DNA from: Candidatus Borreliella tachyglossi
GTDB taxonomy: Bacteria > Spirochaetota > Spirochaetia > Borreliales > Borreliaceae
Reading direction: 5' to 3'
NCBI RefSeq assembly: GCF_003076595.1
Contig: NZ_CP025785.1
Span: 128,454-192,453 of the forward strand
Length of the DNA stretch: 64,000 bases
Position numbers and translations under genes: made by a program. Below are positions 48,007 through 57,466 of this stretch, piece after piece (position 1 is the stretch's first letter; every line of letters begins with the position of its first letter). The notes under the pieces were generated by a model that did not search any database, had not been told where the DNA came from, and was given only the letters and a program-made list of their open reading frames with translations.

Positions 48007-48977
48007 TTAGCGACCTTAACAAACACATACAGTACTACAAATAACAAAGAGATAACTAAAAAAATCTTATACCTCAGAATACCAACAAGCATGATATCAT
48101 TTGAACTCATTTTCATTATATCATTTCTTATCTCATTGAGAAGATAATTTGCACCCTTTGAATATAAATTATAATAAGAACCCCCAAGTGAGGTTGAAAG
48201 AAGATGCAAATTATCCTCATTAAGCACAGACTTCACTACATTACCATCTTTATCTTTAACACTTAAATTATTATCAATCAAAGGAGATGGATTATTACCT
48301 CCAATTCCAACTACAAAGCTCTTAATATTTAAAGCATCCACCAACTTAAGAAACCTATAATAATTATTTTCGCCCCATTCATCTCCATCTGTTAAAATTA
48401 TTAAAAAATTATAATAAGAATCATCTTTTATTCCCTCTATGGCATTAAATACCCCTTCACCTAAGAAACTGCCGGGAAAACTTATTAAACTAGGTTCAAT
48501 ATAATTTAACACTTTATGCAAACTAGCTTTGTCCTTAGAAAATGGCAATACTAGTACTGCCTTGCCTTTAAAAATAGTAAGCGAATGCTCCGCACTTTCA
48601 AAACTATTCAAAATCAAGCTAATAACATTCTTAGCACTCTCAAGTCTGTTAATCGATTTTCCGTCATCAAAGCTTAACATGCTACGAGAAATATCAAGAA
48701 CAAAAGATATCCTTAAATTTGACCTCTCGTCCTCAGTAGCTTTTTGTCCCCAAGAAATATTTAAAATAGCAACAATCAAAAAACCTAAACTTAAGACAAA
48801 AAAGAATATCATAAGAATTTTTTTTATATAATAATTCTTAATATAAGCATTATTAGTATACATAAAACTTAAGGTCTTGAAAAATGGAAGAATTTTTTTA
48901 AAGTTATAAATATACACAACAAGAACTAAAAATAAAACTATAAATAAATAAAAAGCATAATAATTTCCGATATTCAT
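47988..48977 (-). CDS. VWA-domain membrane protein (BatB-like)
   Basis: 329 residues: two N-terminal membrane helices, a VWA domain with the metal-site motif DISRSM in ISFVLDISRSMLSFD, and ILTDGDEWG, then a C-terminal helix. ATG overlaps the stop of the preceding gene by 4 bp. It pairs with the next VWA protein upstream. Confidence 0.85.
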   Translation of the reverse strand: MNIGNYYAFYLFIVLFLVLVVYIYNFKKILPFFKTLSFMYTNNAYIKNYYIKKILMIFFFVLSLGFLIVAILNISWGQKATEDERSNLRISFVLDISRSMLSFDDGKSINRLESAKNVISLILNSFESAEHSLTIFKGKAVLVLPFSKDKASLHKVLNYIEPSLISFPGSFLGEGVFNAIEGIKDDSYYNFLIILTDGDEWGENNYYRFLKLVDALNIKSFVVGIGGNNPSPLIDNNLSVKDKDGNVVKSVLNEDNLHLLSTSLGGSYYNLYSKGANYLLNEIRNDIMKMSSNDIMLVGILRYKIFLVISLLFVVLYVFVKVAKWDETF

Positions 48978-49975
48978 AATACCTCTTTTAGAAAGATCTT
49001 AGAGAACATAAAATAAAGTACCAACAAACAAAATATCACAAATAGAAATTCATTATAAATATCATTATTATCAACAGAGATTTTAATTTTTCTCTCCACA
49101 TTTTCTTTTTTTGAAAAATCCTGAATTGCAAACTTAAATGAAAAATCATCTCCTACAGAATAAAAAAGCCCTCCTGTCTTATTTGAAATCTCAAAAAGCA
49201 TACGGGAATCATAGACCTCTCTTAAAACACCCTGATAAAATTCGCCAGATCTCAATTTAAATCCAACATTAAGCTCTTCACTACTACCAATCCCAATAGA
49301 GTAGATTTTAACATTTAACCCTTGAGCAAGATTTATTACCTGATCCTTATAAACTTCATCCGAATTCACTACTCCATCTGTTAAGACAATCACTGATTTT
49401 TTAGAAGCTTCAGAATATCTTAAATGAGAAAGGGCAACAGAAATTCCAAGTCCTAAAGCAGATCCATTTCCAAGATCCATAATGTAAATATCATCTAATT
49501 TTTTAGAAAAAAAATCTCTATCAACTGTAAGCGGTACTATTAACGAAGCTTCTTTTGCAAAGACTACTAAGCCAATATTATCATTTTCTCTCTGATAAGC
49601 GAAATATTTAATCAATTCTTTTGCAAATTCGAGTCTATTCTTTGAGGAAAACTCAATAGCACCCATACTAGGCGATATATCTAGCGCAATGACAATATCA
49701 GCACCAGCACTAAGATAAGTCATTTTCTTTTTCGAAATAGAAGGCCCTGCTAAGGTCAAGATCATACCTATTATTGCTAAATAAAAAAAAGTATAAGTTA
49801 AAAAATATAATAAATTCAGACCACAATCTCTTAATTTTAGAGATCCGAAATTTCCATAAAGAGATATTGGAAATTTAACTGTTCCACCTCTACCTTTAAA
49901 AAAATGATTAAAGTAAATTATTATTGGGACAATAATAATTAAAATTAAATATAAGGGCTCATTAAATGTTAACAT
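48974..49975 (-). CDS. VWA-domain membrane protein (BatA-like)
   Basis: About 333 residues. N-terminal helices, then a VWA domain with intact MIDAS residues in IVIALDISPSMGAIEF and VLTDGVVNSDE, and a C-terminal helix. The frame extends to a TTG at 49999, but GAGGT lies about five bases before the ATG at 49975, so I start there. It overlaps the end of the upstream gene. Confidence 0.85.
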   Translation of the reverse strand: MLTFNEPLYLILIIIVPIIIYFNHFFKGRGGTVKFPISLYGNFGSLKLRDCGLNLLYFLTYTFFYLAIIGMILTLAGPSISKKKMTYLSAGADIVIALDISPSMGAIEFSSKNRLEFAKELIKYFAYQRENDNIGLVVFAKEASLIVPLTVDRDFFSKKLDDIYIMDLGNGSALGLGISVALSHLRYSEASKKSVIVLTDGVVNSDEVYKDQVINLAQGLNVKIYSIGIGSSEELNVGFKLRSGEFYQGVLREVYDSRMLFEISNKTGGLFYSVGDDFSFKFAIQDFSKKENVERKIKISVDNNDIYNEFLFVIFCLLVLYFMFSKIFLKEVL

Positions 49976-50860
49976 TATTACCTCTATTAAATTCTTCAAA
50001 ATTAAAAACTGCTCTCTTGAGATCTTCTAAAACAATCGATAAGTCTCCACCCGATAAATTGACTCCACTAAATTTATTAAAATCAGAGAGCCTAAACATA
50101 TTAACAAAAGTCGAACGAACTTCATAAGGCACATTAAGATTTTGCAAAATTTCAGAAATCTCCGTAGTAGTAATTGCATTAAAATCAAAGCCTGTTTTTT
50201 TAGATAAATAAACCCTTAAAGACGAATTTAACATATTATAAAAAACAATCAGTTCTTCATCATTTTTAATATAATTAGATAAAATAAGAAACTGTTTTTG
50301 AAAAATTTTATAAGGTTTTCTCAAATTATGTCTCATTATCAAAAATCCTAAGCAATGCTTCAGCATCTTCAGGAATTTAATAAAAAAGTACGGAACTAAT
50401 ACGAGAGCGAAAATAAAAACAATAAGATAAGTGCTTGTCCCTGGAAGAAAAATAACCCCTTCTATATTCTGAAGCTTAAGTGAATCATCTGCTGAAATGA
50501 GCTTATTAGTATTTATCTTTATATCATCAAGAATTACTTTAAAAGATTTCCCATTCCTAATAATATCTCCAACATAAATGGATGGAAGAGTATTACTTCC
50601 AACATAAAATGAAACAAAATATATGATTACTTCCTGTCGCTCAAAACTATAAACAAGTGAATTCACCTCAACAAATTCAGTCTTAATTTCCTTAAACTCG
50701 ACAGGAATAAATTTCTCATTCTCACTAAGAATTAACGAAAGTTTAAGCTCAACAGTATCTCCTACGTAATAACGAGTTGGAATAAATATTTCATTCTCTA
50801 GCTCATATGAAAATAATCTCAAAGACAAAAAAAATACAAAAAAAATTATTATATTCTTCA
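49962..50860 (-). CDS. Membrane protein of the Bat cluster, function unknown
   Basis: 299 residues. Signal segment, beta-rich domain of about 110 residues, a membrane helix near 137-165 and a cytoplasmic helical tail. The start is TTG with AAGGAG eight bases before it, and the start overlaps the previous stop (TTGA); the TTG occupies 50859-50861. It sits where other Bat clusters encode a DUF4381-type protein. Confidence 0.7.
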
Positions 50861-51739
50861 AGCTTTGTTCTCCTTTTTTAAAAGACTCTTTAGCTTTCTG
50901 AAAACATCATCTTGTGTACTAATCTCTATAAAATTAATACTTCTCTTTACGCACTCTTTTCTCCATTTTATTTTATCTAATGTCCAATAATTTTTATAAT
51001 TATCCAATATCGTTTTACTAAATCCTGAAGCCAAAAAATTTTCACCTGTTTCAATGTCTTCATAAGTTAAAACCCCATATTGAGGAAGATTTTCATCAAA
51101 AAAATCTGTAAGCCTTACTGCAATAATATTATGACGTTTACTGAGAACAGTTAAAGACTTAAAATAATCACTAGCTTTAAAATCTGAAATAATGATAATT
51201 AAAGACCTTTTCTTATAATATTCAGCTGTATTTTTAAATATATAAGTTAAATTACTACCCCTCTTAAGCTTTCTATTTATTGTTTCATTTAAAATTAATC
51301 CTAAGTGTGCATGCCCTTTTCTAGAAGGAATAAACTTATCCGTTTCTCTTGAAAAAAAAGTGATACCTATCTTGTCATTATTGAAAAATGCCATATGCGC
51401 AAAAATAGAAACTAACAAATCCTGAATCTCTTTTTTATTAGTCACACTTCCCAAACTCATCGAAAGTGAATTATCAACGAGAAGATGAAGATTCATCCCC
51501 TTATCTTCCTTGAAAACCTTTGAAAATATGCTATCCGTCTTAGAACTAACATTCCAATCAATAAATCTAGCATCATCAGATTCCTCATAGGGTCTAAACT
51601 CATGGAATTCAAGCCCAAGACCCTTGAAAATCGAACGATATCCGCCAAAATTAAGCTCTAAGAGCATCTTTCTTGAAAAAAACTTTAAAGCTTTTATTTT
51701 AGTCTTAATACTAGTATTTGATTCACGATCATATTGCAT
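50858..51739 (-). CDS. DUF58/VWA-like protein
   Basis: 293 residues. The DUF58 signature FHEFRPYEESDDARFIDWNV is present, and a VWA-like MIDAS in LHLLVDNSLSMSLGS. It is cytoplasmic. DUF58 proteins stand beside MoxR ATPases in many genomes. ATG at 51739, 15 bases after moxR ends. Confidence 0.85.
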   Translation of the reverse strand: MQYDRESNTSIKTKIKALKFFSRKMLLELNFGGYRSIFKGLGLEFHEFRPYEESDDARFIDWNVSSKTDSIFSKVFKEDKGMNLHLLVDNSLSMSLGSVTNKKEIQDLLVSIFAHMAFFNNDKIGITFFSRETDKFIPSRKGHAHLGLILNETINRKLKRGSNLTYIFKNTAEYYKKRSLIIIISDFKASDYFKSLTVLSKRHNIIAVRLTDFFDENLPQYGVLTYEDIETGENFLASGFSKTILDNYKNYWTLDKIKWRKECVKRSINFIEISTQDDVFRKLKSLLKKENKA

Positions 51740-51754
51740 ATTAAAATTAAACCT

Positions 51755-52747
51755 CTAAGGAAGCGCCACAGCTGAAAGAAGTATTTTGATAATATCATCA
51801 GTATTCATCTCTTCAACTTCTGCCTCATAAGATGGAATAATTCTATGCCTTAGTACATTATAAGCTACAGCCTTAACATCTTCCGGAAGAACAAATAAGC
51901 GTCCCTCATAAAGAGCATTAACACGCGCACATTTAAGCAAACTAAGTGATGCCCTAGGCGATGCTCCAAATTCAATATATTTAGTAAATGGATATGTTTT
52001 TTTATCATTTTCACGAGAAGCTGCTATTAAAGTAACAATATAAAGCATTATCTTATCATCCACCTTCACCTTACCAACTATCCGCTTAAGATCTGATAAA
52101 GAATAAGAATTCATTACCTTTGCAACCTTAATATTCTCAAGACCGCCGTCAACTGAGAATATTTTCAAAAGTTTTATTTCATCTTGAATAGCAGGATAAT
52201 TTACATTAACCTTCAACAAAAATCTATCAAGTTGAGCTTCTGGCAAATTATAAGTTCCTTCTTGTTCAATTGGATTTTGTGTCGCAAGAACAAAGAATGG
52301 CTCGGGGAGTTTATGTGTCTCATCGCCAAGTGTTACTTGGCGCTCACCCATTGCCTCAAGAAGTGCTGATTGAACCTTGGCAGGCGCTCTATTAATCTCG
52401 TCTGCTAAAATAATATTTGAAAATACCGGTCCCTTTCTGACCTTAAAAGTACCCGTTGTATTCTTATATACCATATTGCCTGTAAGATCTGAAGGTAAAA
52501 GATCTGGAGTAAATTGAACTCTCTTAAACCCAAGATCAAGGACATCTGAGACTGTCTGAATTGTCAATGTTTTAGCAAGCCCTGGAACACCTTCAAGCAA
52601 AACATGCCCTTCAGTTAAAATTCCCATTAAAATAGCATCAATCATTTCTCTTTGTCCAAGTATCCTACTTGCAACTTCTCTTCTAAATTTATTGATCAAA
52701 CTTAATGCATTCTCCACTTCTGAATCTATCTGAAAGCTATTTTTCAT
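51755..52747 (-). CDS. MoxR-family AAA+ ATPase
   Basis: 330 residues. Walker A is in LLEGVPGLAKTLT, Walker B in ILADEINRAPAKVQSALLEA, and sensor 1 in FVLATQNPIEQEGTYNLPEA. MoxR ATPases act as chaperones for VWA proteins. It leads a seven-gene cluster, with AGGAG before the ATG. The cluster is like the aerotolerance (Bat) operon of other bacteria. Confidence 0.9.
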   Translation of the reverse strand: MKNSFQIDSEVENALSLINKFRREVASRILGQREMIDAILMGILTEGHVLLEGVPGLAKTLTIQTVSDVLDLGFKRVQFTPDLLPSDLTGNMVYKNTTGTFKVRKGPVFSNIILADEINRAPAKVQSALLEAMGERQVTLGDETHKLPEPFFVLATQNPIEQEGTYNLPEAQLDRFLLKVNVNYPAIQDEIKLLKIFSVDGGLENIKVAKVMNSYSLSDLKRIVGKVKVDDKIMLYIVTLIAASRENDKKTYPFTKYIEFGASPRASLSLLKCARVNALYEGRLFVLPEDVKAVAYNVLRHRIIPSYEAEVEEMNTDDIIKILLSAVALP

Positions 52748-52794
52748 ATCACTCCTATAACAACTAAAAATTTATCATCAAAAAATAAAACATA

Positions 52795-52852
52795 AATGAT
52801 AAAAGTAAAAATAAAATTACTATAATGATAAAAGTAAAAATAAAATTACTAT
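52795..52852. repeat. Two exact tandem copies of a 29-bp unit
   Basis: Unit starts AATGATAAAAGTAAAA at 52795 and again at 52824. The last four bases of the second copy fall on the rsmG stop codon region. It lies in the 101-bp gap between moxR and rsmG. Confidence 0.85.
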
Positions 52853-53472
52853 CCGTAAAGAAGAAGAAAATTTCTCTCCTTACCACCACTCACTGCCGAT
52901 GGTTTTATTTCTATTTTGCTAAACAAGATTTCAGTATGCTTAATTTCAAGCTTAACCTTACTAAGCCTTCCCTTATAGGCCATAATCAAGCCCCCGTTCT
53001 TTAAAATCAATCTTAAAATATTTGCATATTCTCTTATATCTCTGAAAGCCCTCATTGTAATGAATTCATACTTATTTTTCTCGTTGTTAACATCGTGCTC
53101 TAAAATTTCCACATTGTCTAATCTAAGTTCCAACTTCATCATCCTCAAAAAAGTAGCCTTTTTATTACTACGCTCAAGAAGAAAATATTTTCTAGAACTA
53201 TCAAAAAGCGCTAAAACAATCCCTGGAAATCCTGCCCCACTGCCAACATCAAGTACCTGATGAGGGTTACTATCCATAATAATAGGAAGCCCAGACACAG
53301 AATCGAGCGCATGCAAAAGTATTGCATTAAAATTTTTATCATTATTTGATACTAAATTAAACCTAGTACCAAATAACAAAATTCGCTCTATATAAAACTT
53401 TAACTTATCGATGCTTTCTGAAGTAAAAGACATTCCTAAATTCTTTAAAGCAAGTTCAGAATAATTCATCAT
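52849..53472 (-). CDS. rsmG: 16S rRNA 7-methylguanosine methyltransferase RsmG
   Basis: 207 residues. The SAM-binding motif is [16 protein letters not shown], and ITMRAFRD matches the family. It methylates G527 of 16S rRNA. The ATG overlaps the mnmG stop (ATGA), so they are coupled. The C-terminus overlaps the tandem repeat by the stop codon. Confidence 0.94.
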   Translation of the reverse strand: MMNYSELALKNLGMSFTSESIDKLKFYIERILLFGTRFNLVSNNDKNFNAILLHALDSVSGLPIIMDSNPHQVLDVGSGAGFPGIVLALFDSSRKYFLLERSNKKATFLRMMKLELRLDNVEILEHDVNNEKNKYEFITMRAFRDIREYANILRLILKNGGLIMAYKGRLSKVKLEIKHTEILFSKIEIKPSAVSGGKERNFLLLYG

Positions 53473-55331
53473 AAAGCCAAATCAAGTATTACCTTATTTT
53501 TAGGACTTGAAAAATATATCAGTAAAACTTGAATATCCGTATTTCTCACACCAGAAATTCTGCTTGCCTGAGCAAGATTCGCCGGCTGGATTTTAACAAA
53601 CTTTTCCCTAGCCTCTCTTGATAGACCATCAATTTCATAATCAAAATTAAGAGGTAATTTAATAAGTTCAAGATTATTCATTTTCCTAATCAAATCTCTC
53701 TGCCTATTAATATATCCCTCATACTTAATATCCAATTCAACTTGCTCAAGAATTACCCTTGAAGCACTAAATTTAGAGTCTATATTAACAAGATCACCCA
53801 AATTAATATAGGGATCTTTCAAAATATGATAAAAATCCTTATTAATATGCTTCTTTAACTGTAAGGTGCTAGCTTCATTTTCCTTAAGATGTCTCTGTTT
53901 CAAAAGCTCCTTAACCTCTTCTATTTTCTGTTCCTTAAAAATATATTTAGAATATTTCTCCTCACAAACAAGTCCAACTTCATATCCCAATTTAATTAAC
54001 CTCTTATCGCTAGTATCGTGTCGTAAATTAAGCCTATGTTCAGCTCTTGAAGTAAACATTCGGTAGGGCTCCTTAGTCCCCTTAGTAACAAGATCATCAA
54101 TGAGTACCCCAATATAAGAACTCGTTCTTGTAAGAATCATTGGATCTTTGTTCTGAATCTTAAGTGCCGCATTAATTCCAGCCATCAACCCTTGAGCAGC
54201 AGCTTCCTCATATCCTGAAGAACCATTGGTTTGTCCTGCAATAAAGAGCCCACCAACCCGCTTAGTTTCAAGGCTTGCGTAAAGCTCAATAGGATTAATA
54301 TAATCATATTCAACGGCATACCCAGGTCTTGTAATAATTGCATTCTCAAGCCCATCAATACTATGGATAAGCTGCCTCTGAACATCCTCGGGTAAAGACG
54401 AGCTTAACCCATTAAGGTACATTTCCTCAGTACTTAATCCTTCAGGCTCAATAAATATTTGATGCCTATCTTTATCTCTAAACTTAACTATCTTATCCTC
54501 AATTGAAGGACAATATCTTGGGCCACTCCCAACAATCTCACCAGAATAAAGAGGCGATAAATGCAGATTATCACTGATAATCTCATGAGTTTTCTTATTA
54601 GTATAAGTAACGTAACATGAGAGTTGAGATTTATCTATCCCATTATTTGAAAAAGAGAAAGGTATAATGTCGGAATCTCCGAATTGAACTTCTGTCTTAG
54701 AAAAGTTTATACTCTTTTTGTGAATTCTTGCAGGAGTACCTGTCTTAAGCCTACCCATTTCAAATCCAAGTTCAAGCAAAACATTCTCAAGTCCATAAGA
54801 AGCCGGCTCAGAAATTCTACCCATACAAGCTCTATACTCCCCAATAAATATTTTGCCTCTAAGGAAAGTCCCAGTTGTCAGAACTACAACACGAGAGGTA
54901 AATTTATTACCTCTCTCCGTAATAACTCCTTCAATTTTATTTCTCATAGAATTAAGCAAAAAGTCACTAACAGTATCTTGAAAAAGATCAAGGTTATTTT
55001 GTCTCTCCAATGTTTCTTTTGCCTTAAGCTGATATGCCAATTTATCAGCCTGAGCCCTAGGCGCCTGCACCGCAGGCCCTCGGCTCTTATTTAAAATTCT
55101 AAATTGGATCATACTAAAATCAATAATGCGCCCCATTTCTCCACCCAAAGCATCAATTTCGCGCACCATATTTCCCTTAGCAAGTCCGCCAATCGCTGGA
55201 TTACAAGAAAGTTTCCCAATCGTATCTAAATTTTGAGTAATCAAGAGTGTTTTAAAATTTAATCTTGAGAGAGCAAGAGACGCTTCAATACCAGCATGTC
55301 CTCCTCCAATCACAATAGCATCGAAATCCAT
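53469..55331 (-). CDS. mnmG: tRNA uridine 5-carboxymethylaminomethyl synthase, MnmG
   Basis: About 620 residues. FAD-binding [15 protein letters not shown], then the family segments [21 protein letters not shown] and [20 protein letters not shown]. With MnmE it modifies U34 of several tRNAs. The frame opens at a TTG at 55349, but [17 protein letters not shown] at 55331 is the usual start, and GGGAA precedes it. It begins two bases after the mnmE stop. Confidence 0.96.
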   Translation of the reverse strand: MDFDAIVIGGGHAGIEASLALSRLNFKTLLITQNLDTIGKLSCNPAIGGLAKGNMVREIDALGGEMGRIIDFSMIQFRILNKSRGPAVQAPRAQADKLAYQLKAKETLERQNNLDLFQDTVSDFLLNSMRNKIEGVITERGNKFTSRVVVLTTGTFLRGKIFIGEYRACMGRISEPASYGLENVLLELGFEMGRLKTGTPARIHKKSINFSKTEVQFGDSDIIPFSFSNNGIDKSQLSCYVTYTNKKTHEIISDNLHLSPLYSGEIVGSGPRYCPSIEDKIVKFRDKDRHQIFIEPEGLSTEEMYLNGLSSSLPEDVQRQLIHSIDGLENAIITRPGYAVEYDYINPIELYASLETKRVGGLFIAGQTNGSSGYEEAAAQGLMAGINAALKIQNKDPMILTRTSSYIGVLIDDLVTKGTKEPYRMFTSRAEHRLNLRHDTSDKRLIKLGYEVGLVCEEKYSKYIFKEQKIEEVKELLKQRHLKENEASTLQLKKHINKDFYHILKDPYINLGDLVNIDSKFSASRVILEQVELDIKYEGYINRQRDLIRKMNNLELIKLPLNFDYEIDGLSREAREKFVKIQPANLAQASRISGVRNTDIQVLLIYFSSPKNKVILDLAL

Positions 55332-55333
55332 TT

Positions 55334-56728
55334 CTATTTCCCTAAACAAAAATTCTTAAACATATTATTAAGTACATCCTCGCTAGTAACCTCACCCGTT
55401 ATTTCACCTAAAAGATTAATAATTTCATAAACATCAAATGCCAACATATCATAGCTTACATCTTGCTCTATTTTATCTAATAACTCAATAACTAAACTAT
55501 AAGCTTTTTTTAAAAGTTCTGCCTGGCGACCCGATGAGATGATAACGTCATAAGAATTAATATCAATGTAACTAAAGCATGCCAATGACCTCATTTTATC
55601 ATAAAGAGAATCTATTCCAACTAAATTCTTAGTACTAATCCTTACTAAATTTGATGAATTGATGACACCTGAACTTAAAAATTCCACTGTCTGGATATCT
55701 TGTTTTAAATCCACCTTATTTAGAACAAAAAGAACTTTTGCAGCACCAGCATAAGAATTAATAAAGTTTAAATCATCCTTTGTCAATTTTGAACTTAAGT
55801 CAATAACGTAAAGAACCAAAGCTGCTTCCTCAATTAAAGAATTACTTCTAACTATGCCCAACTTTTCAACAAAATCACTAGTCTCTCTAAGTCCTGCGGT
55901 ATCAAACGCATTAAATAACACTCCATCAAACTCAAAGCTTGCTTGAATATAATCTCTCGTAGTACCAGCATAAGATGACACTATTGATCTATCTTCTTTG
56001 AGTAGTAAATTAAAAAGAGAAGATTTACCAACATTAACAGAACCGGCTAACACTAATGTAATTCCATGATCCATCTTTTTTGAAGTCTCATAAGAATCAA
56101 TAAGTCTCTTAAGTTCGTCTTTACTTTTTGCAACAATCCCAAAAGGAACAACAACCTCATATTCATCAGTTTCATAATCAAGATGTACACTAAGTGCTGA
56201 GAGAAAATTTAAAATATCTTTTTTTATTAAATCTATTTTAGAAAACAAAGATCCTGAAAGTTTATTAACAGCAAGGGTATGAGCTTTATTCGTTTTAGCA
56301 AAAATAAGCTCGTTAATCGCCTCTGCCTTAGTAAGGTCAAGCTTTCCAGCTAGAAAAGAGCGAAGAGTAAATTCACCAGGATCAGCCATTCTAAAACCTA
56401 CTTTTAAAAATAAATCAATAATTCTCCTAATACCAATAGGAGATCCATGAGCCATAACCTCTATTGAATCTTGACCTGTAAAACTCCTTGGCGCTCTATA
56501 AAGACAAACAACAACTTCATCTAATTTCCCACACGCATCTTTATCTACTATGTATCCATAATGGATTGTATTACCCAAAGCCTCAATAAGTCGCTCAGGG
56601 TTTGAAAATATCCTAGAAAATTTCTTAATCGAAGAGATACCACTACTACGAATTACACATAAAGCACTACTAAAAAAAGGCGTAGCAAGTGCAACTATGT
56701 CATCATCTCTTTGAACAAACTTGCTCAT
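55334..56728 (-). CDS. mnmE: tRNA modification GTPase MnmE
   Basis: 464 residues. N-terminal folate-binding domain, then a G domain with [12 protein letters not shown] (G1), [10 protein letters not shown] (G3), NKVD (G4), and the C-terminal CLGK with the conserved Cys. It acts with MnmG. ATG has no SD; a TATAAT on the minus strand at 56741-56746 is about twelve bases upstream, so the leader would be very short. Confidence 0.96.
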   Translation of the reverse strand: MSKFVQRDDDIVALATPFFSSALCVIRSSGISSIKKFSRIFSNPERLIEALGNTIHYGYIVDKDACGKLDEVVVCLYRAPRSFTGQDSIEVMAHGSPIGIRRIIDLFLKVGFRMADPGEFTLRSFLAGKLDLTKAEAINELIFAKTNKAHTLAVNKLSGSLFSKIDLIKKDILNFLSALSVHLDYETDEYEVVVPFGIVAKSKDELKRLIDSYETSKKMDHGITLVLAGSVNVGKSSLFNLLLKEDRSIVSSYAGTTRDYIQASFEFDGVLFNAFDTAGLRETSDFVEKLGIVRSNSLIEEAALVLYVIDLSSKLTKDDLNFINSYAGAAKVLFVLNKVDLKQDIQTVEFLSSGVINSSNLVRISTKNLVGIDSLYDKMRSLACFSYIDINSYDVIISSGRQAELLKKAYSLVIELLDKIEQDVSYDMLAFDVYEIINLLGEITGEVTSEDVLNNMFKNFCLGK

Positions 56729-56842
56729 AAACTAAAAGAAATTATACCATAGCATAAATAGCAAAAAAAGTAAAACCTTAAGGATACACTCCTAGACGAA
56801 TTTGTCATATTGCCTTAAAAGATTATATTTATTCTATCCTTC

Positions 56843-56872
56843 TGCAGATTTATACTTAAGTATAAATCTGCA
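56843..56872. promoter_or_regulatory. 30-bp perfect palindrome upstream of flgN
   Basis: TGCAGATTTATACTT followed directly by its exact reverse complement (56858-56872), with no loop. No T tract follows on either strand, so it is not an ordinary terminator. It lies between mnmE and flgN, about 40 bp upstream of the flgN -35. Confidence 0.8.
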
Positions 56873-56906
56873 ATAATATATTTAAAGTTACCTATATCCT
56901 TTATCC

Positions 56907-56933
56907 TTAAATTTGTAAATATTGCAAATTTAA
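56907..56933. promoter_or_regulatory. Inverted repeat overlapping the flgN -35 and spacer
   Basis: TTAAATTTG (56907-56915) and CAAATTTAA (56925-56933) are 9-bp arms separated by nine bases, straddling the -35 and part of the spacer of the flgN promoter. An operator is plausible. Confidence 0.45.
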
Positions 56934-56941
56934 CTTATAAT
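56913..56941 (+). promoter_or_regulatory. flgN operon promoter
   Basis: TTGTAA (56913-56918), 17-bp spacer, TATAAT (56936-56941). The ATG at 56955 is only 13 bases past the -10. Confidence 0.65.
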
Positions 56942-56954
56942 TTCTTCTACAGGG

Positions 56955-57449
56955 ATGAAAATCAAACTAGAAACTGAGTTGAAAAATACTCTACAAAAAG
57001 AAGTTATTTTAATAGAAGATATATATGATTTGTACTTAAATCTAAAAAAATATCTTGATGAGAAGAACGAAACGATGCTTAAAGCTACAGTCAATAAAAC
57101 AAACAGTTACCTTTGCAAATTTAAAGATGTAGAGCAAAGAAGGGGTGAGCTTTGGCTAGAATTTATAGGTAATAAGAAATTTGAATCAACTTACATGGCG
57201 ATAGAACAATTATGTGAAGTTTACAAAAAAGAGATATATAATTATTTTCATCGCTTAAGAATAGGGATGTTAAACATTAAAAGCTTAAATCATTTAATAT
57301 CAAGCTATGTAGAAACATCACTTGATGTTCTAGATCTAATATTTAAAGATGTTCAGGAAAGTGTAGAAAATGTTACTTATAAAAATCCCTATGGGCCAAA
57401 AAACGGAAACTTAAATGAAGCATCCGTTTTAATAAATAAAAAACTTTAA
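56955..57449 (+). CDS. flgN: FlgN-like flagellar chaperone
   Basis: 164 residues, almost all helical, of the right size and position for FlgN, the export chaperone of the hook-filament junction proteins FlgK and FlgL that follow. No SD is visible before the ATG (only ACAGGG), and the promoter leaves a very short leader. Sequence identity is weak, so the call rests largely on gene order. Confidence 0.75.
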   Translation: MKIKLETELKNTLQKEVILIEDIYDLYLNLKKYLDEKNETMLKATVNKTNSYLCKFKDVEQRRGELWLEFIGNKKFESTYMAIEQLCEVYKKEIYNYFHRLRIGMLNIKSLNHLISSYVETSLDVLDLIFKDVQESVENVTYKNPYGPKNGNLNEASVLINKKL

Positions 57450-57466
57450 CGATTAAGGAGCTTGAA

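Noticed and set aside
54684-55094. 136-codon frame antisense to mnmG
   Set aside because: mnmG is conserved over the entire stretch; the frame is a complement of its codons.
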